Positions 1 to 7,800 of a DNA stretch of 64,000 nt are shown here, piece after piece. The DNA is from Lysobacteraceae bacterium. Its GTDB lineage: Bacteria; Pseudomonadota; Gammaproteobacteria; Xanthomonadales; Xanthomonadaceae. Below the pieces are notes generated by a model. The model saw only the letters and a program-made list of their open reading frames with translations, was not told where the DNA came from and did not search any database. How positions within the stretch are numbered: the stretch's first letter is position 1; each line of letters opens with the position of its first letter. Location: the NCBI GenBank assembly GCA_016789405.1, contig JAEUPQ010000018.1, positions 1 through 64,000 on the forward strand, given 5' to 3'. Made by a program: the position numbers and the translations under genes.

Positions 1-1
1 C

Positions 2-414
<413 letters not shown>

Positions 415-421
<7 letters not shown>

Positions 422-840
422 CGCGGGCGCTCGCGACGTCGCTGCTGTTCGGACTGCTCGCGACCTGCCCGCCCGCCTGCGCGCAGACGCCGCCGGACAC
501 CGACGATGCGATCAGACGCTGCCTCGACGAAGGCGGCACCTGGCAATCCGCCACGATGCTCGTCGCATCGTGCGTCAGGCCAACCACCGATGCGGGTCGC
601 CGTTGCACGGACGATGCGCAATGCCAGGGACTTTGCGTCCCGGGCGACGATGCGTACGGCGCGCCGGGTTGTTCGACGGATTTCGGCGCCCTCGTCTGCA
701 GCGAGCGGCGACGGCTTCTCGCGCAGGACGGCGACAGTCTGCAGGGCGTCTGCGCCGCGACCCGCCGCGATGTCCAACCCACGAACTGCAAGCCGCATAT
801 CGTCGACGGCCGACTGGTGATCGAAGCCTGCGCCGACTGA
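415..840 (+). CDS. Small secreted cysteine-rich protein, unknown function
   Basis: The frame encodes 141 residues beginning [18 protein letters not shown], a typical Sec signal peptide that ends near PACAQ (about residue 24). The ATG lies inside the last codons of the serine dehydratase gene and overlaps its stop, so translation is probably coupled. The mature part has about eight cysteines spread through the chain, including [11 protein letters not shown], which suggests a disulfide-bonded periplasmic or secreted protein. I do not recognise a family. The coupling says only that it is expressed with serine dehydratase, not that it acts on serine. Confidence 0.7.
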
Positions 841-858
841 TCGTATTCAGTCGAACGC

Positions 859-1308
859 TCAGCCGTATTCCGCCCGCAACGCTGCGATCGGTTCTTCGGG
901 CATCGGCCATGCGATCGGCGCGATGTCGCGCAGCAGCACGAGCGGGATCGCGCACGGCCGCGTCAGTTCCTCCGGGAAGACATGGCGCGTGGTCTTCTTC
1001 GGATACGGGTCGTTGGCGTAGGCACGCCGCAGGATGTCCGCCACGCTGACGTGGATGTCGTCGCGCCAGCGCGTCAGCGTGACCTGCGAATAGTCGAGCA
1101 GGTACACCGGCACGCGCGCCAGTCCCAGCCGTTTCGCGGCCTCCAGCCGGTGATGGCCATCCATGACGGCATGGCTTTCGCGTTCGATGCAGATCGGCAT
1201 CGTCCAGACGCCGGACGCGAGGATCCGGTCGCACAACTGCAGCATCCGCTCATGGTCGTGTTCTTCCGTGACACGAAGCGTGGAGGCGGGTAATAGATCG
1301 AAGCGCAT
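859..1308 (-). CDS. Free L-serine kinase, SbnI/SerK-like ParB-fold protein
   Basis: The 149-residue protein matches the ParB/sulfiredoxin-fold free-serine kinases: SbnI of the staphyloferrin B locus and archaeal SerK. These phosphorylate L-serine to O-phospho-L-serine, the substrate of SbnA. Visible signatures are an acidic stretch TEEHDHER near residues 14-21 (the family's catalytic Glu lies in this part), the fold-defining VMDGHHRLEAAKRLG (about 48-62), and YPKKTTRHVFPEELT near residue 105, which resembles the KTTRH segment of SerK and SbnI. The ATG at 1308 has an AAGGA about eight bases upstream. It is the last gene of the operon, 35 bases after the permease. Kinase activity is inferred from these motifs and from the neighbouring sbnA and sbnB homologues. 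A plain ParB-like DNA-binding protein is the alternative, but the KTTRH tail argues against it. Confidence 0.82.
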   Translation of the reverse strand: MRFDLLPASTLRVTEEHDHERMLQLCDRILASGVWTMPICIERESHAVMDGHHRLEAAKRLGLARVPVYLLDYSQVTLTRWRDDIHVSVADILRRAYANDPYPKKTTRHVFPEELTRPCAIPLVLLRDIAPIAWPMPEEPIAALRAEYG

Positions 1309-1343
1309 GGGGGTGTCCTTGTCCCAGGTCGTCGTGCAAGCCC

Positions 1344-2786
1344 TTATCCCAGGGCGATCAACAGCAGGCCTGCTGCGACCAGCAAGGCCACCACCAGCAG
1401 CAGGATCTTCAGTCCGAAACGCACGAGGTCGGACTCCTCGTCCTTCCCGCCGGGCCCGGCGATCGCGAGCACCAGCAGGATGATCGGCATCGACGCGAAC
1501 GCGGCATGCCCGGCAGCGCTGTTCTGGATCGCGCTGAGCGCCAGTTGCAGCGCCTTGTCGTCGGTGAGCGAGGCCTGCATCGTCATCATCAGCGCGTTGC
1601 CGCCGACGTTGGAACCGGTGAGGTAGCCCGACAACGCGCCGAGCATCGGCGACAGCCCGCCCAGTTGCATCGGATGCGAGACCGGCAGCGCCTCGCCGAT
1701 GATCCGGATCATGCCGCTGGCGACCATCATCTGCGCCATCAGCGTGAAGCCGCCCAGCGCGAGGATCGGTTTCATAGCGCGGTTGAGCGTGTCGCGCAGC
1801 AACGATGCGGCTTCCTGCCCGCGACTGAGGATGAGGATGGTCGCCAGCAGCGCCAACCCGGGCGATGCCAACGGTGCGAAACGCACGCCGCCCGCCTCGA
1901 TCGCCCAGTCCTTCGTCGGCACGCCGAGGAACGGCAGCGCACGAATCACCGCGATGAGTCCAAGCACGATCACGTACGGCCGCACCGCCTGCCACGGCGG
2001 CAGCATCGAATGGCTCGCGGTGCGGAACAGCAGCAGGCACGCAAGCGCGCTCGCCAGGCCGGCGAGGATGCCGGCCAGTTCGATCACGCCCAGCCAGTTC
2101 AACGCGACGAGGCCGAGCGAGAGCACGCAGCCGAGCAGGAAACCGTCGCGCAACGCGCGGCCACGCTCCGCCGACTCGGCGGACAGCCACCCCGTGAGCA
2201 TGCCGAACACGGGAAACACGCCGAAGCTGATCAGGCTGGTCGCGAAACCCAGCGACGACACCGACTGCCCGCTCAGCTGTGCGCCGACCACCGTCGCCAG
2301 GCCCAGCGTGCCCCAGGGCATGATGTTCATGCTGAGCATCGACTGGCGCAGCGCCGTGCGTCGTTCGGAGGCAGCAAGCAGCAGCGGCACGGTGACCAGC
2401 AGCGATACGCCGAATCCGGTCAGCGACTCCAGCGCTGGCGCCAGCCCGACCACGATCATCAGGCGCTTGTGCAAGGGGTCCATCGGGATGCGCCCGACCC
2501 ACGCCACCAGTGCGTCGTGCGCCTTGGCGCGACCCAGCAGCGAGTTGAGGTACAGGCCCGGACCGATCACCAGCGCGGCCTGCAGGGTGATGAGTGCTGC
2601 CGCGCCAAGCCCCTGCAGATGCGGTGCTGCGTCGGCCTGCAGACCTGCCTGCATCCACCACGACACCAGCACGAGCGCGGCGACCAGGGCCACGCCGCAC
2701 CACGCCACGATGAAGGCGGGGCGGCGGAACCACGCACTGAGGATCACCACGAACAACAGGGGACTGACGCTGACCAGGATGTTCAT
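1344..2786 (-). CDS. LctP-family permease in the Dap operon
   Basis: This 480-residue inner-membrane protein has at least twelve hydrophobic segments and the L-lactate permease (LctP) pattern: GFGVSLLVTVPLL near residue 125 and TGSNVGGNALMM near residue 390, equivalent to the family's GSxxxxNAL motif. Known LctP proteins carry lactate or glycolate with protons and are about 550 residues, so this is a short, divergent member. Its ATG overlaps the stop of the diiron oxidase gene as ATGA, which gives tight translational coupling. Placed inside a biosynthetic operon, it more likely exports the product or imports a carboxylate precursor than serves lactate use. The substrate is unknown. Confidence 0.8.
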   Translation of the reverse strand: MNILVSVSPLLFVVILSAWFRRPAFIVAWCGVALVAALVLVSWWMQAGLQADAAPHLQGLGAAALITLQAALVIGPGLYLNSLLGRAKAHDALVAWVGRIPMDPLHKRLMIVVGLAPALESLTGFGVSLLVTVPLLLAASERRTALRQSMLSMNIMPWGTLGLATVVGAQLSGQSVSSLGFATSLISFGVFPVFGMLTGWLSAESAERGRALRDGFLLGCVLSLGLVALNWLGVIELAGILAGLASALACLLLFRTASHSMLPPWQAVRPYVIVLGLIAVIRALPFLGVPTKDWAIEAGGVRFAPLASPGLALLATILILSRGQEAASLLRDTLNRAMKPILALGGFTLMAQMMVASGMIRIIGEALPVSHPMQLGGLSPMLGALSGYLTGSNVGGNALMMTMQASLTDDKALQLALSAIQNSAAGHAAFASMPIILLVLAIAGPGGKDEESDLVRFGLKILLLVVALLVAAGLLLIALG

Positions 2787-4000
2787 TCCATCTCCAGAAC
2801 GGGTGCTCCAGCAACCGGCGTCCTCGCCTGCAAGCCGTCCGGCGCATGCGCGGTCGCATGCTTGAAGTATCGCAGCCAATGGTCGTACTGGCGGGTACCG
2901 GCCGCAACCGCGAGGTGCGCGCCGCGGACGACGTCGTTCAGGCGTCGCGTGTCGAGCGGTGGGCACTGCATGCGCAGGCCCTCGGACAATTCGCGCGAAT
3001 GCCGCGGGTCCACCGCGATGTGGGCGGCGAAATAGACGCGCCGGTCGTTGTCGAAGTCGCCCAGCCGATCCATCGCACCCATGATCGCGCGGAAGTGCGG
3101 CTCCACCCAGCTCTCGAACATCATGAAGCAGCCGTAGGCCATCTGCTTGTAGGCAGGCCGGGTGAGCAGCATGTTGTTGGTGTTGGAAGTGATCTTCGCG
3201 AACCACGGGTTCTCTCCACGCAGGCGCATGAAGGCATCCCACTGGTCCGGTTCCGGCCCGATGAAACGGCGAAGCCAGAAGGTATGGAAGTTCTCGAGCC
3301 GGCCACGCCCGCACTCGTCCCACAGATTGGCCACGGCCACCGCCTTCTGCGTGCCCTGCAAACCGAACGCGAGCAGCGCGACTTCGTCGTCGACCACTTC
3401 GTTGCGGATCACCTCGCCACGCAGGAACATCTCGACCTGCGCCCTTGGTGCTTCATGTTCGATGTAGTGGAACAGCGAGTGATGCACGCCCGGATTGGTC
3501 GCGGCGAGATGGTCGAGGTGGTCCGCGGCCGAGGCCACGCTGTCGAAGACCGGGGCGTCGACGCGACCGACCCAGTGGTCGATGAACTCGCGCTCCAGCC
3601 TGATCTTCGCGCCCAGCAGCGCGGATTCGAGGGCATCATCGGCGGCATCGGTGGCGACGCCATCGCGATAACCGAACAGGTAGGCGTAGATCTCGCCCAG
3701 GCTCATGTGCACGAACGCACCGTGCCGATCCGCATCGGCACGCATGTCGGCCAGCAACGCATCGCGCGCGACGACATCGAGCGCAAGGAATGCCCGCAGT
3801 GCCTCCGGCAGCGTGGTGCAGGCATGCACCGGTGGCCAATCATGGTTCTGCAATCGTGCGCGCGCGCCCTGCGTCTGCAGCTTCGCGCCGAGCAGCGTGG
3901 TCGCCTGCATGGCGACGTCCTGCTCCAGCCCGGCCTGCGCCAGGCCGATCTGCGCCGATCCGGCGCGTTCCGATCCGTTCCGATCCAATGCGGTGTTCAT
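2783..4000 (-). CDS. Haem-oxygenase-like diiron oxidase (iron-containing redox enzyme family)
   Basis: The 405-residue protein has the ordered acidic and histidine ligands of the haem-oxygenase-like diiron oxidase (HDO) superfamily: HSLFHYIEHEAP, then LWDECGRG with NFHTF just after, then FESWVEPHF, and finally AHIAVDPRHSREL, which supplies an H-x-D-x-H pattern. Family members perform N-oxygenation (SznF, RohS), alkene formation (UndA) and C-C cleavage (BesC), all with O2 and two irons. The position between sbnB and the permease suggests that it acts on L-Dap or a Dap derivative. An unrelated 100-residue N-terminal extension precedes the ligand-rich part. The substrate cannot be read from sequence. 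The start ATG lies 43 bases after sbnB, and the stop overlaps the permease start. Confidence 0.82.
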   Translation of the reverse strand: MNTALDRNGSERAGSAQIGLAQAGLEQDVAMQATTLLGAKLQTQGARARLQNHDWPPVHACTTLPEALRAFLALDVVARDALLADMRADADRHGAFVHMSLGEIYAYLFGYRDGVATDAADDALESALLGAKIRLEREFIDHWVGRVDAPVFDSVASAADHLDHLAATNPGVHHSLFHYIEHEAPRAQVEMFLRGEVIRNEVVDDEVALLAFGLQGTQKAVAVANLWDECGRGRLENFHTFWLRRFIGPEPDQWDAFMRLRGENPWFAKITSNTNNMLLTRPAYKQMAYGCFMMFESWVEPHFRAIMGAMDRLGDFDNDRRVYFAAHIAVDPRHSRELSEGLRMQCPPLDTRRLNDVVRGAHLAVAAGTRQYDHWLRYFKHATAHAPDGLQARTPVAGAPVLEME

Positions 4001-4043
4001 GCGTCCCTGCTTCCTGAATGATGGGGAATTGAAACTGGTGCGC

Positions 4044-5069
4044 TCACCAGCGGCTGACGTCCGGAAAGAAGCCGTCGATGCCGACCGCGCGATCCTGCGC
4101 GCGCGCGCGCTCGAGCAGGTATCTGCCGACCGCGAGATCGAGGATGCCCAGGCCGAACGGCGAGAACACGATGGGCTTCGTGCGATCCACCGGCAGCGTC
4201 CCTTCGATCACTTCCGCCAGCACGCCGTGGACGAATGCGCGACCACCGGTCAGCTGCTCGGCCAGGTGCGGCGACGTGCTCGCCTTCATGCAGTGCTCGA
4301 TGTCGTCGAACACGTTGAATGCGCCGAGCAAGAGCTCCGGGGCAAGGTCGCGCAGCGAGATGTTCAACACGATCTGACCGGGCGCGAGCAGGTCGGCAGC
4401 GTGGAGATACGGGGCTGGCGCGGTGGTCGCCAATACGGCATGACTCGCACCGCGGATCGCGTCCTCGGCGCTTCCGGCGACGCGCACCTCGGCGCAGAAT
4501 CCGCACGCCATCGTCGCCAGGTGTTCGGCATCTTCCGCGCTCAGCGCATGCACGACCAGTTCGTCGATCGCCCAGTCGCCCGCCCGCAGGTAGTCGACGA
4601 TGGTGCGCGCGATCACGCCGGCACCGACCACGGCGAGGCACCGCATGCGTCGGCCGCCACCCAGCACGTCCGCCGCCAGCACGCAGGACGCCGCCGTGCG
4701 TGCGGCACTGATCTGCGAAGCCTCGAGCAGCGCGATCGGATAGCCGGTCTCGTAATCGTTCAGCACCAGGGTCGCCGATGCGCGCTGCAGGTTGATCCCG
4801 GCATTGTCGGGAAAGCTCGCGATCCATTTGATGCCGGCGATCGCCGCATCGCCCTTGATCGCCGCGGGCAGCGCGATGATCCGCGCGCTGGGCTTGTCGT
4901 CGAAGCGCAGGAAATAGCTGTCGGGATTGATGGTGCGCCCGGCGTGGTGACGGAGATAGGCGTCCATGACGACGTCGACGATGGTGTCCTGCTGTCCGGC
5001 GAGGGTTTCGGCGATGAAGGCGCCCGGGATGACGTGGAATTCCTGTGCGGGCTGCGTGCGCATGTCCAT
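4044..5069 (-). CDS. sbnB: N-(aminocarboxyethyl)glutamate dehydrogenase, SbnB-like
   Basis: The protein has 341 residues and belongs to the ornithine cyclodeaminase/mu-crystallin family. It closely fits SbnB, the NAD-dependent enzyme that oxidatively splits N-(1-amino-1-carboxyl-2-ethyl)-L-glutamate into L-2,3-diaminopropionate and 2-oxoglutarate. The Rossmann motif is AVVGAGVIARTIVDYL near residue 150. The start DNPDSYFLRF-type region and FDDKPSARIIALPA match SbnB rather than ornithine cyclodeaminase. The ATG at 5069 is chosen because the downstream sequence begins the family-conserved N-terminus; a second ATG two codons later is possible. It follows sbnA by 142 bases and precedes the diiron oxidase by 43 bases on the same strand. 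The specific SbnB function rests on sbnA being adjacent. Confidence 0.9.
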   Translation of the reverse strand: MDMRTQPAQEFHVIPGAFIAETLAGQQDTIVDVVMDAYLRHHAGRTINPDSYFLRFDDKPSARIIALPAAIKGDAAIAGIKWIASFPDNAGINLQRASATLVLNDYETGYPIALLEASQISAARTAASCVLAADVLGGGRRMRCLAVVGAGVIARTIVDYLRAGDWAIDELVVHALSAEDAEHLATMACGFCAEVRVAGSAEDAIRGASHAVLATTAPAPYLHAADLLAPGQIVLNISLRDLAPELLLGAFNVFDDIEHCMKASTSPHLAEQLTGGRAFVHGVLAEVIEGTLPVDRTKPIVFSPFGLGILDLAVGRYLLERARAQDRAVGIDGFFPDVSRW

Positions 5070-5211
5070 GCGTGAGTCGAATCCTGTGCTGTTGTGGCGA
5101 CAAGCCTGCGTCCCGGCGAATGCCGTCGGAACGCAGGCTGCGTTGTGGTTGGAGCGGTCGTGCTGCGCGCCGCCGCGACCAAGGTCGCGGATGCCGTTCG
5201 ATCGTCGTCCT

Positions 5212-6183
5212 TCAGCCGGCTTCCGCCAGCTCGACATCGGCATGCCCGAAGTTGTGCCGGCACCAGTCCTCGTTGTAGATCGTGTCCAGGTAGCGGTCGC
5301 CCATGTCGGGCGAAATCGCCACCACGCAGGCATTCCGCTCGATACGGTGCGCATACTGCCGGATGCCGGCCAGCACCGAGCCCGTCGAGCCGCCGAGGAG
5401 CAGGCCGCGCCGTGCGAACTCGTGGCAGACCGACAGCGTCTGCGTCTCGGGCACCATCAGCAGTTCGTCGTAGCTCGAATGCACGCGGATCGGCGGCGGG
5501 GTGCTGGTGCCGAGCCCCGGGATGCGGCGTTTCGCCGGCGGGCCGCCGAAGGTGACCGATCCTTCCGCATCCACGGCGATGATCTTCGCCTGCGGCGCGA
5601 ATTCGCGAATGCGTCGCGAAACGCCGCCCAGCGTACCAGTGGTTCCCGCACCGATGAACAAATAGTCCGGCACCGGAAAGCGCTCGAGGATTTCCCGCCC
5701 GGTCGACTGGTAGTGCGCGTCGACATTGAACAGGTTCTCGTACTGGTTGAGCCAGATGAGACCCAGCTCCGCCGCGATCTTCTCCCGAATCAGCTCGATC
5801 CGCGTCGCGAGATAGCCGCCGTTGGCATCGCGGCGATCGACCACGATGAGCTCGGCACCATACGCACGGATCAGGCGCGCGCTTCCCGGCGAGATGTTCG
5901 GGTCGCTCACGCAGGTGAACGCATACCCTCGCGCAGCGCAGATCATGCTCAATGCCACGCCGAGGTTGCCCGACGAACTCTCGATCAATCGCGCGCCCGG
6001 CGCGATCACGCCGGCACCTTCAAGGGCTTTCACCATGTGTCGCCCGGCCTTCACCTTGATCGACCCCGTCGCGGACAGACCTTCGATCTTCAGGTTGACC
6101 CGGAACCGATCGGACACGCTGTCAAGCGCGATGAAGCAATCGCCGTGCACCAGCTGCGTCGGGCACTCCGCCAGCATTCCCAT
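5212..6183 (-). CDS. sbnA: N-(aminocarboxyethyl)glutamate synthase, SbnA-like PLP enzyme
   Basis: The 323-residue protein is a cysteine-synthase-fold PLP enzyme of the SbnA type, which joins O-phospho-L-serine and L-glutamate to make the Dap precursor. The PLP lysine lies in ATGSIKVKAG near residue 43, the substrate-carboxylate loop is ESSSGNLG near residue 70, and the PLP phosphate loop is GAGTTGTLGG near residue 165. The length equals that of S. aureus SbnA (about 326). It is the first gene of a minus-strand operon of five and is preceded by the long intergenic region shared with the nitrilase gene. O-acetylserine or cyanide as co-substrate (cysteine or cyanoalanine synthase) is the main alternative. 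The adjacent SbnB and serine kinase make the SbnA role much more likely. Confidence 0.9.
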   Translation of the reverse strand: MGMLAECPTQLVHGDCFIALDSVSDRFRVNLKIEGLSATGSIKVKAGRHMVKALEGAGVIAPGARLIESSSGNLGVALSMICAARGYAFTCVSDPNISPGSARLIRAYGAELIVVDRRDANGGYLATRIELIREKIAAELGLIWLNQYENLFNVDAHYQSTGREILERFPVPDYLFIGAGTTGTLGGVSRRIREFAPQAKIIAVDAEGSVTFGGPPAKRRIPGLGTSTPPPIRVHSSYDELLMVPETQTLSVCHEFARRGLLLGGSTGSVLAGIRQYAHRIERNACVVAISPDMGDRYLDTIYNEDWCRHNFGHADVELAEAG

Positions 6184-6359
6184 TCACTACCTCCATGTAA
6201 GAACAACGCATCCAGGGTCCTGGTCGCAACGAACCTGCGCATCCACGCGCACGACCATCCATGATCGACGACTGCGACTCGGGAACAAGTATCGGACTTC
6301 GGCTTCCAGACCGGACACCGCAGATGGCATCGTCAACGACGTCGACTTCGATCCATCGA

Positions 6360-6384
6360 CAGGCATGTCGCATTCGCATGCCTG
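6360..6384. repeat. Inverted repeat with 8-bp arms, possible operator
   Basis: CAGGCATG at 6360-6367 is matched by CATGCCTG at 6377-6384, with nine bases between. The core ATGTCGCATTCG (6365-6376) is the exact reverse complement of the 12-mer repeated twice about 95 bases downstream. Three copies of one 12-mer in both orientations within a divergent promoter region suggest a regulator-binding site, although no protein can be assigned. Confidence 0.5.
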
Positions 6385-6456
6385 CGTGGACGACACCATG
6401 CACGCGGCAGATGTCACGTTGATGAAGCCATCGATGCAGGACGATCGTGAACACGT

Positions 6457-6490
6457 CGATTCGAATGCGACATCGATTCGAATGCGACAT
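6457..6490. repeat. Perfect tandem 17-bp direct repeat, possible operator
   Basis: The 17-mer CGATTCGAATGCGACAT occurs at 6457-6473 and again, immediately adjoining, at 6474-6490. Its CGAATGCGACAT part also occurs in reverse complement at 6365-6376. It lies about 270-305 bases from the sbnA start and 230-265 bases from the nitrilase start, so it could serve either promoter. Confidence 0.55.
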
Positions 6491-6722
6491 CGATCACGCG
6501 TCCGTGCACGCATCGCGGCGAACGAAGCGCACGTTAACCGCCTTCGATCTCACAGCGCGCGACATTCGCGTTCACCGCAATGCAATCCGAACTTTCAGCC
6601 TGCGCTCCGTTCAGCATCGCAAGGACCGGGCATGTGTCGATCATGGCCGCAGCGTCGACGCCTCGTCTCGCGTCGACGGGAAGCACTACACTCGACGCTT
6701 CATGAATCGACGGACCCCGGAC

Positions 6723-7679
6723 ATGACGACAACCGACGACACGCTTCGCGTCGCACTCGCCCAGATCGCCCCCGTGTGGCTCGATCGCACGGCCACCACG
6801 ACGAAAATCGTCGACGCCATCGACGAGGCCGCGCGCCAGCACGCCCGGCTGGTGGTCTTCGGCGAGGCATTGCTGCCGGGATACCCGTTCTGGCTCGAAC
6901 ACACCGAAGGCGCCCGCTTCGACGACGACTTCCAGAAGTCGATGCACGCGCACTACTGCGCGCAGGCGGTCTCGGTGGCGCGCGGCGACCTCGATCCGAT
7001 CCGCGATGCCGCGCGCCGGCATGGCCTGTGGGTCGCACTGGGCATGATCGAGCGCGCAGACGACCGCGGCGGGCACAGCCTGTATTGCAGCCTCGCGCTG
7101 ATCGATGCCGAGGGCACGCTGCGCAATGTCCACCGCAAGCTGATGCCGACCTACGAGGAACGGCTGGTATGGTCGCCGGGCGATGGCGCGGGCCTGCGCA
7201 CCTTCCCGATCGGTCCGTTCACGGTCGGCGCGCTCAACTGCTGGGAAAACTGGATGCCCTTGCCGCGAGCCGCGCTGTCGGCACAGGGCGAGGACCTGCA
7301 CCTGGCCGTCTGGCCCGGCAGCCATCGCAACACCACGGACATCACCCGGTTCGCCGCACGCGAAGGCCGCAGCTACGTGGTCAGCGTCGGCGCGCCTTGG
7401 CGCCGCGAGGACATTCCCGACAGCCATCCGCATGCGGACTTCCTGCGCCAGCGCATGCCGGCGGTCTGCGCGGACGGCGGCAGCGCGGTCGCCGGCCCGG
7501 ACGGCCAGTGGGTGCTGCCGCCGCAGGATGGCGAGGGCGTGTTCTGCGTCGACCTCGATCATGCGCAGGTCTATCGCGAGCGGCAGAACTTCGATCCGGT
7601 GGGCCATTATTCGAGGCCCGACGTCCTGCGCCTGCACCTGGACCGGACCCGACAGGGCGTCTTGCGCATCGACGACTGA
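6723..7679 (+). CDS. Nitrilase (carbon-nitrogen hydrolase)
   Basis: The 318-residue cytosolic enzyme has the complete nitrilase triad: Glu in FGEALLPGYPFW, Lys in HRKLMPTYEE and Cys in GALNCWENWMP. The C-W-E-N signature is that of branch-1 nitrilases, which hydrolyse R-CN to the acid plus ammonia, rather than amidases. Two in-frame ATGs exist, at 6702 and 6723. I chose 6723 because a weak CGGA lies about eight bases upstream and the sequence then begins as nitrilases do; the longer start remains possible. It diverges from the Dap operon and may act on a nitrile made or met by that pathway, or simply detoxify nitriles. The substrate is unknown. Confidence 0.88.
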   Translation: MTTTDDTLRVALAQIAPVWLDRTATTTKIVDAIDEAARQHARLVVFGEALLPGYPFWLEHTEGARFDDDFQKSMHAHYCAQAVSVARGDLDPIRDAARRHGLWVALGMIERADDRGGHSLYCSLALIDAEGTLRNVHRKLMPTYEERLVWSPGDGAGLRTFPIGPFTVGALNCWENWMPLPRAALSAQGEDLHLAVWPGSHRNTTDITRFAAREGRSYVVSVGAPWRREDIPDSHPHADFLRQRMPAVCADGGSAVAGPDGQWVLPPQDGEGVFCVDLDHAQVYRERQNFDPVGHYSRPDVLRLHLDRTRQGVLRIDD

Positions 7680-7800
7680 TTCTGCGAGAGTCGGTACCGG
7701 AACAGGCCCATCCCGCCGCCGGAACAGGTCGCGCGCCCGTCGCGGCCTGGCCAGGGCGCCGGGGTGGCAGCACGTCGTGACACGACCGGGGGGAGACAGG

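Larger units (their letters stand above)
6184..6722. promoter_or_regulatory. Divergent control region of the sbnA operon and the nitrilase gene
   Basis: This 539-base stretch holds no credible gene. It separates the sbnA operon (leftward) from the nitrilase gene (rightward) and must contain both promoters. It carries an inverted repeat and a tandem repeat that share one 12-base motif, listed separately. I see no clear Fur box (GATAATGATAATCATTATC-like), so iron regulation is not evident. No convincing -35/-10 pair could be fixed by eye. Confidence 0.6.

Noticed and set aside
859..7679. A complete staphyloferrin B or other siderophore cluster
   Set aside because: Only the Dap-forming genes are present. 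No NIS synthetase, NRPS, decarboxylase or siderophore receptor is adjacent and no Fur box was seen.
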